Part shown: piece after piece, positions 1 to 10,237 of the stretch
How positions within the stretch are numbered: position 1 is the stretch's first letter
Layout: the number at the start of each line of letters is the position of its first letter
DNA from: Polysphondylium violaceum
Lineage: Eukaryota; Evosea; Eumycetozoa; Dictyosteliales; Dictyosteliaceae
Assembly: GCA_000277445.1 (NCBI GenBank)
Contig: AJWJ01000101.1
Span: forward strand, 1-56,679
Direction of reading: 5' to 3'
DNA length: 56,679 nucleotides
Position numbers and translations under genes: made by a program
Notes under the pieces: model-generated
Told to the model about the DNA's origin: nothing
What the model saw: only the letters and a program-made list of their open reading frames with translations
Database searches by the model: none

Positions 1-58
1 TGCATTACACATTCATCTCGAAATCCCCGATAAATGCATTGATAACAATAAAAACTTT

Positions 59-131
59 GCCTCAGGCCGGGATCGAACCAGCGACCTTAAGATCTTCAGT
101 CTCACGCTCGTACCAACTGAGCTACTAAGGC
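59..131 (-). tRNA. tRNA-Phe (GAA)
   Basis: On the minus strand this folds as a 73-base cloverleaf. The acceptor stem is GCCTTAG/CTGAGGC. The D arm is GCTC/GAGC. The anticodon stem TGAGA/TCTTA closes the loop CTGAAGA, which gives anticodon GAA (Phe). The T arm is GCTGG/CCGGC around TTCGATC. There is no intron and no encoded CCA. A run of five T follows four bases after the acceptor stem and fits a Pol III terminator. The upstream flank (132-347) shares motifs with the other two tRNA genes of the window. Confidence 0.95.
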
Positions 132-143
132 TTAGATGAAATC
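132..143 (-). promoter_or_regulatory. tRNA-Phe 5' leader motif
   Basis: In tRNA orientation the bases just before the mature 5' end read ATTTCATCTAA. The same 11 bases stand in the same place before tRNA-iMet (17889-17899), and a related form precedes tRNA-Thr (21582-21590). A transcription-start or leader-processing element is inferred, not shown. Confidence 0.5.
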
Positions 144-413
144 TAAAAAATATCTCTCGTATATATTCTTTTCCCTCAAAATTACTTTAAAAAAAAACTA
201 CATCCTAATTAAAACAAAAAAATACTTCCTAATTATTAAGGGGCAATATGCAAGAGTTGGAATTGTCAACATCCTAATTAAAACAAAAAAAAAAAATTTA
301 CATCCCAATTAAATCTGTTCAAAATTTACCCCACATCCTATTAAATCTTGACTGCATCTGGGCTATACTATTTGTTAATCAAACAACTTTTAAAAAAAAT
401 TGAGCTCGATATT
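144..413. repeat. tRNA upstream flank with repeated CATCCTAATT boxes
   Basis: This 270-bp gene-free stretch holds CATCCTAATTAAAACAAAAA twice (201-220 and 270-289), with weaker copies starting at 301 (CATCCCAATTAAATC) and 334 (CATCCTATTAAATC). Between them GGGCAATATGC lies at 241-251, about 110 bp upstream of the tRNA 5' end. Related boxes recur upstream of the other two tRNA genes. No coding potential was seen. Confidence 0.5.
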
Positions 414-1421
414 TTATTTCTTTAAATTTGTTGCAGATTTGATAATATAATCGACAAACCAATTGTTATCTTTACCATTTGCTTTTAATATTGTAACAGC
501 TGTGGAATAGTTTATAACACTACAACAAGTATTTACATCCAATAAAAAGCATTCGACAATATTATTTGATGTTTTTCTGATTCTAATATCAAATCTAACA
601 TAGGTGTTAAAATTAAATGACTGGTATACATCTTTGACCATATTCATTGCCTCCAAACAACCCTCTTGATCATAAGCATTTTCTTCATACCAATATTCAA
701 TTTCATAATTTAACTTCCATTCATTGGTAATAAAGTTTTGATCAAGCAAAGCTTTCTTAAAACAAAACTCAACAGGCTTTAATACCAAAGGTTGTTGACC
801 CAACTCTAATGGAGGTAAAATAAGAATTGATATTTCTTTTCCATCAATATATTCTTCTACCAAAGCTGAACCAAATTGTTGAGCAACATACTCAATCTTG
901 TGAATAATTGTATCAAAACTTGATTCATCTTGAAACATCAGTGGTTGACAACTTTCTTTATCTATACCAATACTATTAAATCCTCTGCCTGGCTTTATAA
1001 ATACATTGGTAACACCTTTTTTCATCAATCCCTTCAAGTTTAGCTTTATCGAATCAACAGAATCCATACCTTCGGAAAAGAAATACAATGGGGTTTTTGA
1101 ATTTGTTTTTAAACAAGTTGATTTTAAATCATATCTTGTAATATCATATAAAGAAGCATTTGGGCTTGTGCAAGGAATAGGTTGATTGTACAATAAATCT
1201 GCCAACATTTGACCACGTGCATTACATTCTTCATACAAGTTTATAATTGCTCTAATAGGTTTACCACTTGGTGCTTTAATAGCTTGTTGTAATGTTTTAT
1301 TGATATTATTAAAATAATCATCAGTCGGTCCCAAAACAATTTGATAGTCTAATTGTAGATTATTTAAAGTTTTGATCAACTCTCTGGTATCATATGATGG
1401 TTCTATTATTACAGATATCAT
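414..1421 (-). CDS. D-Ala-D-Ala-ligase-like ATP-grasp protein
   Basis: This intronless gene encodes 335 residues, about the length of bacterial D-alanine-D-alanine ligases. Residues 1-100 resemble the ligase N-terminal domain, with an NLYEECNARGQ segment at 61-71 where the ligases have their N-L-x-E-G region. The ATP-grasp core follows: a nucleotide-binding lysine in FIKPGRG (K143), VEEYIDGKEI at 188-197, RFD at 276-278 and DVNT at 295-298, which matches the metal-binding E-x-N strand but with Asp for Glu. ATP-grasp enzymes join a carboxylate to an amine through an acyl phosphate. Amoebae make no peptidoglycan, so the substrate is unknown and another dipeptide or amino-acid ligation is possible. 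There is no signal peptide, so it is probably cytosolic. ATP-grasp family membership is fairly sure; the reaction is not. Confidence 0.8.
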   Translation of the reverse strand: MISVIIEPSYDTRELIKTLNNLQLDYQIVLGPTDDYFNNINKTLQQAIKAPSGKPIRAIINLYEECNARGQMLADLLYNQPIPCTSPNASLYDITRYDLKSTCLKTNSKTPLYFFSEGMDSVDSIKLNLKGLMKKGVTNVFIKPGRGFNSIGIDKESCQPLMFQDESSFDTIIHKIEYVAQQFGSALVEEYIDGKEISILILPPLELGQQPLVLKPVEFCFKKALLDQNFITNEWKLNYEIEYWYEENAYDQEGCLEAMNMVKDVYQSFNFNTYVRFDIRIRKTSNNIVECFLLDVNTCCSVINYSTAVTILKANGKDNNWFVDYIIKSATNLKK

Positions 1422-1636
1422 TGTTATTAAAGTAGAGATTTTTTAATTTCAAAAAAAAAACCCTTCCATCACTTATTTTTTAAATTTAGATTTGTTTTTT
1501 TTAATTTAATTAAATTAATTTTTTTTAATTTTGTGGATTACACCAAATTTGATTTTAGGAAAAAAAAAAAAAAAAAAAAACTTAAAAAATAAAAAAAAAA
1601 AACGAACGAAAAGATATCTTTTTTATTTCAGAAAAG

Positions 1637-3271
1637 ATGATGATTAATCGTCAGATATATAAATGTAGTAAATCATTACTATTTAAAAATGTATTTTTAA
1701 ATAGTAGTAGTTGTAGTAACAATAGAGAGTATTGCTCCAAACCACCTATTTTACCAAATGAAACAATCTTTAAAGATAGATCAACAAGAAAAGGAAAGTT
1801 TAGTGATGAACAAGAACAACAATTTATGAATAACAAAAAAAGATTTAGTAATACTCCTACAACACAATTCAATGCACTCAAGCCAGAAAATAAAGCAGAA
1901 AAGGAAAAACAAACAAAAGAGAATCATTCAAGACTCAGTAAGGAAAAAGATATTCATGTAAACTCTATCAATGAATTTTACCTCGAGCACAAAGATTTAT
2001 ACAGTGAGGAGTTTTTTAAAAAGAGAAATAAATCACCCATGGCATTATTGGTTGCCTATGCAGGCACAGGCTACCATGGTCTCGAGTATTCACAGTATCA
2101 TCAGTTCCCTGCCATCGAAAATGATTTGGAAAAGGCTTTGTTTAAAGCAGGTCACATTTTGCCATCAAATTTGGGTGACTTGGAGAGAATCAGATGGTCA
2201 CGTTCCAGTCGTACAGACAAAGGTGTACATTCACTCTCCACTGTCATTTCCACTAGTTTGTTGTTGGATTTAAAGAAATTCCAATTTGATGTCCCTCTTG
2301 GTAAAGAGTTGTGTGCCAATATCAACCAATACTTGCCCGAAAAAGTTAAAGTTTTGGGTGCATTAATCTCACCAAGAAACTTTGATGCTAGAAAGAGAGG
2401 TATGGAGAGAACCTATGATTATCTTGTGCCTCAAAAGTATCTCCAAGGCATAGATTTTGATACCATGGATTCAATTTTAAATGAATTTATTGGTAATATT
2501 AGCTTTCACAACTTTACAGCTAAAAGAAACACCTACAAAGCTCTTGATCCAGCATTGATTGAACAATTAAAAGAAATTGAATCAAAGAATTCATTAAACC
2601 AAACTAAAGTGCAAGATGTTTATATTGAAAAAATCAAAGATGAAGAAGAAACAGATAACAATACTAGTCAAAAAGAATTATACAAACCAAATAGACTATT
2701 GGAAAAGCTATCATTTAGACTTAACCCCAAAAATCTTAGAGTCATTAAATCATTTAAAGTATGTAGACAACCAATTCCAATCAATGGAGAGAATTGGATT
2801 AAATTTCAAGTGATTGGCGAATCATTTATCACTTATCAAATTAGAAAAATGATGGGATATTTCTTTGCAGTCGCCCTCGGATACCAAACCCAAGAATCTC
2901 TTAATCTTGCACTCAACTCTCCATTTTCCCTCAGGGCACCAGTAGCCCCTCCCCACAGTCTCTATTTAAACAATGTGGTGTTTAGCAGTGGTGTTCGTGA
3001 ACATAAACCAGCAGAAGTATTTAGACCAGAGGTTGCCGATCCTTTAAAAGAAGAATTTTGTAAAGTGCTCTACCCTCACATAGATCAATTGGAAAAAGAA
3101 CAATTGGAATTTGATAGATTCTTTAATATATTTTTACCAAAACATTACTTTGGTCTCGAAAACATTGAACTACTCAGACAACTCCAATCGGAATTCCTTC
3201 AAGAAGCCGATCAAAGAAAGAACCAAAGAGATGAATTTATTAAAAGCATTAAAACCATGAGAGATGATTAA
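1637..3271 (+). CDS. tRNA pseudouridine synthase, TruA/Pus1 family
   Basis: A single exon encodes 544 residues. The family converts selected uridines of tRNA to pseudouridine. The catalytic motif SRTDKGVH is present, with nucleophile Asp194, preceded by the YAGTGYHG strand near 141-148. Further family blocks are NFTAKRN in the middle and GESFITYQIRKMMG toward the C-terminus, both typical of Pus1/TruA. The first 130 residues are an extension rich in Asn, Lys and Arg; its start is basic and Ser-rich, which would suit a mitochondrial targeting sequence, but this is inference. A second Met directly follows the first, so the start is certain only to within one codon. It converges with the zinc-finger gene on the opposite strand, with stops 92 bp apart. 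Confidence 0.9.
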   Translation: MMINRQIYKCSKSLLFKNVFLNSSSCSNNREYCSKPPILPNETIFKDRSTRKGKFSDEQEQQFMNNKKRFSNTPTTQFNALKPENKAEKEKQTKENHSRLSKEKDIHVNSINEFYLEHKDLYSEEFFKKRNKSPMALLVAYAGTGYHGLEYSQYHQFPAIENDLEKALFKAGHILPSNLGDLERIRWSRSSRTDKGVHSLSTVISTSLLLDLKKFQFDVPLGKELCANINQYLPEKVKVLGALISPRNFDARKRGMERTYDYLVPQKYLQGIDFDTMDSILNEFIGNISFHNFTAKRNTYKALDPALIEQLKEIESKNSLNQTKVQDVYIEKIKDEEETDNNTSQKELYKPNRLLEKLSFRLNPKNLRVIKSFKVCRQPIPINGENWIKFQVIGESFITYQIRKMMGYFFAVALGYQTQESLNLALNSPFSLRAPVAPPHSLYLNNVVFSSGVREHKPAEVFRPEVADPLKEEFCKVLYPHIDQLEKEQLEFDRFFNIFLPKHYFGLENIELLRQLQSEFLQEADQRKNQRDEFIKSIKTMRDD

Positions 3272-3363
3272 TGAATGAATTAATAAATAGTGGCGACCGT
3301 GATATATGATTTATTATTTTACTTTTGTACAAACGATATAATGAATATTTTCTCTTTTCATTC

Positions 3364-3953
3364 TTAGGCGATAAGCTTGTTACCACAACCAGTGCAAAAC
3401 TTGTTATTTGGTTTGATATCTGCTGAACATTTGGAACAATTGGTTGGTGCTTTAGTTGGAGCTGGGGTTGGGGCTTTGGTTGGGGTTGGGGCTTTGGTTG
3501 GGGCTGGGGCTGAGGCTGGGGCTGGGGTGATTGGAGGTGGGACGTAACCATCAATTGGAGCTAAGGGATATTTATGTTGAGAGTTTTCTTCTGGATTACA
3601 AAATATTTGTTCGTGAATTCTATATTATTAATTCGTTTGTTATTAGTGCGTGTGAGTGATTTATAATACCAATATGCAAGCAATAAAACTTACGCAAATA
3701 CTTTTGGAGCGGCAGCTTTTTCTTCTCTCTCTAAACGACTGGCACAAATGATGTGATAATTCTATAATTGTAATTAGTAGATTTGTTTAATATCTTGTAT
3801 GTATTTCATCTCATCAAATTGATATTTCTTTCTTTTCTTTTCTTTTCCTTTTTTCTTTTATTTAATTTACTCATGATGTCTTACTTTTCCTTTATAGAAA
3901 TTACTCTCAGCTGCATAGACTCTTTTATCGCAATATGGGCAAATATTAGACAT
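3364..3953 (-). CDS. small half-LIM / zinc-ribbon protein
   Basis: I assemble three exons on the minus strand: 3953-3885, 3761-3694 and 3619-3364, giving 130 residues. All junctions have GT/AG ends and keep one frame. Near the N-terminus C-x2-C-x17-H-x2-C (CPYCDKRVYAAE ... YHIIC) matches the first zinc finger of a LIM domain, but the second finger is absent. A Pro/Ala/Thr/Lys repeat linker follows (PTKAPTP units). The C-terminus is a zinc ribbon with two C-x2-C knuckles (CSKC and CTGCG). The protein could be a scaffold or nucleic-acid/protein binder; no enzymatic function is visible. It is divergent from the sulfotransferase gene. The splice joins are the main uncertainty. Confidence 0.75.
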
Positions 3954-5120
3954 TGTTGTTTAATGTTATAATAAAAGGGTAATAATATATGAATGTATAA
4001 TCTTTATGTGAATAAACAAATCGTGCGCACTCACGCCTCAGAAAAAAACCAACTTTTTTTTTTTTCATTTTTCACAAAATTTCCAATTGGGTTTTTATGC
4101 AGTAATTTTCTATTTATTTCAGATAAAAACAATGAGTGTGTTTTGAAAAATATTTTTTAATTTTTATAAAAACAATTTAAAAATTAATTCTAAATACCTC
4201 GCGAAAAGTGTCACACAATATGATAGGGTTAAATTTAGAAACTAGCTTGATATTTCACTAGGTATGATGATATTTCAGCTAAAGGCGTTTTTTTGTTTTT
4301 CCCTTTTTTTTTTAATTTTCTCTCGTACATGCCTGCATAGGTGGCAATTATTTTAAAATGCACAAAAATAAAAGTTTGTCCGTCTTCTGTCACATGCAAA
4401 CATTTCCTTTATAATGACTAATGTTGCAAAATATCTAAGCATGAGGGCAATTTCTGTAATTTTTGTGTATATGTTTGAATTCCTCCAATAAAACAAATTT
4501 AAAAAATTCAAAAAAAAAATAAAAAATATTTTATGACGAAAATTTGGCCATTCACGACTTTTGAGAGATAGATTTAGATTGTGCAAAGAATGAACCAATT
4601 TATCTATTTTTGTACAGATCCTTTCTTTTTACATGATACCAAATACATGTTGCTTTGTTGTTAGTTGAAAAGTTGGAACACCTCTCTCTCCCGCTTGATC
4701 GCTGCCCCATCCCATCCCCACAGAGGTCCTTGTTTGATTTTGTATAAATTTAATTTTTTCCCTATAATCACTCTATCCCAACGCATCCACACTTGTTTCG
4801 TGACTTTTACTCTTGAATTCCAAATGTGACTTTGATACATTACACATAACACACACACACATACACACTCATCCGTTGTCTAAAACTGATCCCAATTTCA
4901 AAAAAAAGTTCACACACCAATTTCGACCCCATCGACATTTTAACACCTTTTACAATATATCGTATCTCTATCTTGATTTCATATTTGTGGTTTTTTTTCA
5001 TCACAAACATTTTCTATTTAAACTAAGCATTCCGATTTCTATTCTTTTTTTTTTATTCTCTATTATTAAATAATATATGTGTACTATTACTACTATTACT
5101 ACCACCACAACAACAACAAA
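3954..5120. other. intergenic, divergent promoter region
   Basis: This is 1.17 kb of AT-rich DNA between the half-LIM gene (minus) and the sulfotransferase gene (plus). It contains A/T runs and an AC dinucleotide stretch near 4848-4868. Short open frames here are low-complexity and unconvincing. I see no RNA gene. Confidence 0.6.
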
Positions 5121-5355
5121 ATGGCTATAAAAAGAACATTTAAATCATTTTCAATTTTAGTTATATTTATTTTATTTTTTATTGTTTCTTTATCAATACT
5201 TGGATATAAAAGAGATATCGAAATTTTAAACTCATCAGACAATGACAATCATCACCCTGCAACCCCACATTCAAAAATGAAATTCTTTTCAGAAAGTGAT
5301 GGTTCTACTGATATTTTATCTAATACACCATCACAAAATAAAAATAATAATCATA

Positions 5356-5386
<31 letters not shown>

Positions 5387-6641
5387 TCAAAATGAAAATG
5401 AAAAAACAATATCACCAAATAATAATTTTAAAATTACAAATACCCCATCATCTATAAACAATGATAATATTCCAAAAATTGAATTTAATATAACCAACCA
5501 ACAAAAAGTAACCAAATTATTTGATGATTTTTATAATAGAAATCAATCAGATTTAATTAGAACCTTTTTAAACTATGATCTTTATAGAGATGTTGAAAAA
5601 TATAAAGACACAAAATATTCAATCTATGATATTTCAAGTATAAAAGCTCCTGAAAAGAAACCAGACTATGTTTATCAATATCCACCCGAAACTTATTGGC
5701 AAATCAAAATTGATCAAGTCAATAAAGATTTATCTAAAAGTACTCAATATAAAGGCGAAGAGGTTGATAGATTACAGCTTAAACTAGAAAAGGCTAGAAT
5801 TTGGAAAAGCTTTTACGAATATGAAGAAAACTATTTTATTTTCAAACAATTACAAAACCAATTACCCAGTTTACCAACTTTTTCAATGCCATTGCCAGAC
5901 CCCATTGTCCCACCACTCATTAAAGGTGGTCCTTATTTATTCCTTCATATCCCAAAGACTGCTGGTAATTCTGTTTTACATGCTTTTAGATCTACTTATG
6001 GATCTCCAAAAGTTATTCAACAATGGACTTTTCCTGGTGCCAAAGATTATGGTAGATTGGTCGATAGACAAGTTATTCTAGGTCATTTTGATTATGGTAT
6101 TCATAATTATCTACCCCAGAGTGACAAAACCACCTATAGCTATCTCACCATGTTGAGAGATCCCGTTGATAGAGTTATTTCACACTACTATTACCATTTG
6201 AATAGAAAAGAAGACGAAGGACACGAAATGGCATTTAAATATTCACTCAAAGAATGGGTTTCACTTGCACCACAAGGCTCCAACGAACAAACAAGACATC
6301 TTTCTGGCATAACAATCAACGACGAGTACCCACCATCCAATGAAACTTTTAGATTGGCTTTACAACATCTAAGAACAATGAAATATGTTGGCATCACTGA
6401 TAGATACCAAGAATCGATGGCATTGTTAAAAGTGTATTGTAATCTTTCAAATCTCAGTATAGTCAAAGCCAACACTGGAAAGACCAAACCCTATGTTCCC
6501 CAAGATATCATTGACCACATTAAAAGAAAGAATTGGATGGATATTTTAATCTATGAAGAAGGCTTAAAGATATTTGAAAGACAACTCGATATAGTTGGAA
6601 GAGAGAGAATAGATAAACTTATTCGTGGAGAAGCTATTTAA
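5121..6641 (+). CDS. Golgi-type sulfotransferase (Sulfotransfer_2-like)
   Basis: The predicted 506-residue type II membrane protein has a short basic N-tail, a hydrophobic anchor at about residues 8-28, an Asn-rich stem (about 70-100) and a lumenal catalytic domain. The PAPS 5'-phosphosulfate loop is HIPKTAGNS (276-284), and the 3'-phosphate motif is in MLRDPVDRVISHY (344-356). GHF near 321 fits the family's conserved histidine region. This is the pattern of carbohydrate sulfotransferases such as uronosyl 2-O-sulfotransferases; the acceptor sugar cannot be told. The ATG at 5121 is chosen because it begins a proper signal anchor; the frame upstream only adds Tyr/His/Asn codons without an ATG. 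No introns. Confidence 0.88.
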
Positions 6642-6847
6642 AAAAACTAAATAAATTCGTATATGTACATATAAATAATCACATGACTTTTTTGTTTTGT
6701 TTTAATTAAATATATATTTCAACATATATTTAAGTTTTAAATTTTATTGAATAAATAAAAGGAGAGAGATTGATTAATTGATTATTAATTATTAATTATT
6801 ATTATTACAATATTAAATATAATATATTTAATTTCATCCATCTACCA

Positions 6848-8771
6848 TCAACAATACAATTCCAAAGTTTTTGAAATAATAATATCTTGAACTGAATTAA
6901 AAACTGCTTCAAAGCTTTTGGTATCGGTTGCACATGTGAAATGATAATAAATATGTTTGGATGTGTTTTGACCTCTTTTCTTTGTGAGAAAACTGTTTTT
7001 TATGTAGTTTGAAGATTTCTCGTAGGATTGGTCGTCTTGATACTCTGAGAAACAAGTCTTTATAGAGACACGCTTCAACTTCTCTCTAAAGAGATCGATT
7101 TTGTTCATAAAAAGAATGATAGATGTGTTTGGGAAAGTCTTGTCGTTGCACACTTGATCGAAGAGATTCAAACTCTCTTGTAAACGATTGGTACAGTTGT
7201 CTTCGACGAGGGTTTGGTCGTATTCGTTGATGGCTGCCACGAAAATGATGGCAGTGACATCGTCGAAAAAGTTGATCCACTTTTTACGCTCGCCTCTTTG
7301 ACCGGCGACATCGACGATACGGAATATGACGTCGGCAACCTTGAAATCTGTCTCTACGACACCGTTGGTGGTGGCTCTGCTCTTGAGAATGTCCATGTTG
7401 GTGGGTAGATAGGTTGTCTTGCCAATTCGCTTCACTTCGTTGAGATAGTATTGTGTTGATTCGTTGATATGGTATCGTTGGGCCTTTTGCATGACCTCTG
7501 TTTGCACAATGGGGTCGCTCCAAATGATGGATATATAGTTGGTTATGATGGGTGGGATGCCGAAGTCCTGTACATTGAATATAGTGTTGGCGCCATTATC
7601 ACTATTTGATCTTGTATGGGGTGCTTTTGTGGTGGTGGTTGTTGTTGTCCCACTTGCCCCAGTGGTACTCATACTCATACTCATAGGAGAGGTGGACAAT
7701 AATGCATTGTCTGTAGTGGCTGCGCCATTACTATTTAAACTACTTGAAGTGCTGCTGCTGCTTGTGTCTGTGATTGACAAACGAGTGATATCAATGCCTG
7801 CTGTGAGTGTTGCTGCTTTGTGTGGAGGTGAGTGGTTGGGCGAGAGTGGAGGTGTGGGTGTGGGTGTGGGCGAGTAAGCGAGCGACGAAGTGGTTGCTGT
7901 CGTGTACTTTGTCCGGATGGTTGGTGGTCTGCGCTCGAGGTAGATGTGATACCATGATTTAAAATTATTGATTGCACTCATTGTGTCGTCTGGTAAAAAT
8001 ATCTTGTTCTCTTTGATCACGTGCACCATCAATGCCACGCCATCCAACAGGTTTCTAAATATCAAGTGCTTGTAAAACTCTTCCTCCTCTTTTGTGAATC
8101 CGTGATGATGAAGAATCTTCATCTGTTTGACAATGGTACTCTTTCCCGACTCGCCCGTGCCCAACAGCAATAGCTTGAGTATGGGCACTTTGGAACGAGC
8201 CTTGACGTCGTTGGCCAATTGTTTCTCAATGAATTTGTGTTTTGCATATTTTACATCGTCTGTTTCCTCGGCCTGTGTTGCAGCCTCTTTAATCGCATTG
8301 ATCCATTGCATCTGCTGTACCTTTGAGCTTGCAGACACTATCCATGATTTTCCACTTGACCCCTCCACGATAAAGCAATATTCTCGCGGATTATTGCTGC
8401 TGTTGTGTGTATATTCTCCTACTTTACATCCATACAAAGGTACTTTTCCTTTTGATTGATGTATTGATTCTTTCTATAATACGTGAATATATGAGTGTTA
8501 ATATGCTATCACTTACACACGATCAATTCATCTCCTCTACATACAGATTCATCTACAAAATACTCCATAAAATTTGAACCAGGCTTCAATACAAATAATC
8601 TCAATTTCCAATTTTTTACAACTAAAAGTGATTGTCAATGTGAATGTATTAGTAAATAAATAAATAATGATTCCCACGCGTCAAACTGTGGCGCCAAACA
8701 TCATACGTACCATGACCTTTTTTACAAAGATAAGCTCTTAGTTCTTGAGCTGGGGTTGAGTTGAATTCCAT
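6848..8771 (-). CDS. PH domain - heterotrimeric G-alpha fusion protein
   Basis: Exons at 8771-8711, 8621-8521 and 8473-6848 give 595 residues. Residues 11-117 form a full PH domain: AYLCKKG and KNWKLRLFVL at the start, YCFIVEG in the middle, and the last helix with its conserved Trp (QMQWINAI, W111). A G-alpha subunit follows in the same uninterrupted exon: P-loop GTGESGKS (159-166), switch I arginine R420 in KSRATTNG, switch II DVAGQRGERKKW (442-453), NKID (511-514) and TCAT (567-570). A Ser/Thr/Pro-rich insert of about 115 residues sits in the helical domain (238-354). The G-alpha N-terminal Gly for myristoylation is absent, so the PH domain may supply membrane binding (inference). The C-terminus ends in ELYC, unlike Gi. 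The intron 2 donor (GTGTGTAAGT) is the least certain junction. Confidence 0.88.
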
Positions 8772-10237
8772 TATGGCTATTCTCTTTTTCCACCGCTACT
8801 GCCACTACTACCTACTGCTAATATACAAGTCTTTTATACAAAAATACAATACTGATGGGGTGTGAGTGGTGTGGTAGATATAAGACAGTGGACAACAATC
8901 ACACTAGAAAAAATCAATTGTTCGATATTGCTCAAAAATGAGTCTGAATTTTTTAAGTTTTTTTTTTTTCTTTTTTTTTCTTTTTTTTCTTTTTTTTTGT
9001 ATTTTTTTTACGTTGGAATGCACTATTTGTTCTGGATCAATTATTGCCCTTTCGATTTTGAAATGTTAAAAATAGCAATCGCTATCGATAAACAAAAAAA
9101 ACACAATTGCAAGATAATTGTCCACTCGATAAATATTAGATAGATAAATATAGTGTTTCTGTCGGTGTATTTGTATCAATGTTATATTAAATGCGTATAA
9201 TTAAGATCTTTAAATGGTCCTGGGAAATGCACCTCTTGAATTACTTAAGATTTGTTTTTTTAAAAAATAAATAAAAACAACTCTTCCAAAGAAATTTTTA
9301 GATATTTTATAAATGCTAATTACGCACAAATTTGTGTACATCACCCTACTCCACATCACTTTTTACATTGGTTTTGAAGGTTACATTTAATTTAAAGTTG
9401 TATGCCCTCACATACCATCATGGTGATGTGTTGTATCAAATAAATACCTTTTTTCAGACACCCATACACACTACACAAATATAGAATACTATTTATTCTA
9501 ATACTCCCATTATACACAGTGATCACTGATCAGATACATTTTAAACACACATGCCACATACACAACCATTTCTATGGAATGAGAAAACTAGTTTGGAATA
9601 AAAGTTACTTTGGTGTCTAACATGATGTTTTTTAAATAAAAGATTTGATCCGAATTTGTTTTACATTAGTTTATCAAGGATTAAATTGGAAATAAGCATT
9701 AAAGTACTAAACATATATATGTTTAATAGAGTTAAAAATAACTTCACACACAATTCCCCCACTTTTGTTCGACAAAATATTTTTTTGTAAAAATTTTCAT
9801 TGAAAAAATTTAAATGAAATTTTATGTGTGTTTAAAGTAATAATAAAAATTTAAATAAATAAAAAAAAAGAGAATATAAAAATGACAGACATTTGTAATA
9901 AACGAATCATCATCATAAACATTGACTTATAAACAACTAGAAAAACAAATAGATATTAGTTTATTTATATTTATTTCTCTATTACCATTCACTCATCCAA
10001 ATAATTCCCACATTTTGAGTTTTTTTTTTTTTATCTCTTCCAATCTATAATTACACATCATCTTTTATTTTTATTTTTTGACTATTGTTATAGAATTAAT
10101 ATTGCCATTATTTTATTGCCATTCCTATTGCAGTTAAATTATTATTCCATTTACACATATATTTTTTTTTCCACTTTTTTCACACAAAACACAGTATTTA
10201 TAATACTCAAAGTAGATTTTATAAACAACAATAAGAA
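8772..10237. other. intergenic, divergent promoter region
   Basis: This is 1.47 kb between the PH-G-alpha gene (minus) and the Rac gene (plus). It is AT-rich with long T tracts near 8957-9008 and 10019-10032. A 12-bp perfect palindrome, CAGTGATCACTG, lies at 9517-9528. I see no convincing gene; the open frame around 8862-9143 is driven by a T tract. Confidence 0.6.

Noticed and set aside
1-58. Search for an extra B box downstream of tRNA-Phe as known in D. discoideum
   Set aside because: Only a poor match (CTCGAAATCC on the plus strand) was found.
4195-4300. ATGATGA at 4264, a possible snoRNA C box
   Set aside because: No D box (CTGA) or terminal stem follows at a fitting distance.
4353-5073. 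Short open frames on both strands between the half-LIM and sulfotransferase genes
   Set aside because: Low-complexity sequence, no family likeness, and overlapping the likely promoter and 5' UTR.
8862-9143. Open frame of 93 codons upstream of the PH-G-alpha gene
   Set aside because: Half of it is a Phe/Ser run from a T tract, it has no domain and lies in a divergent promoter region.
9517-9528. CAGTGATCACTG palindrome as a regulatory site
   Set aside because: At 12 bp it is expected by chance in a window this long; kept only as a note in the intergenic entry.
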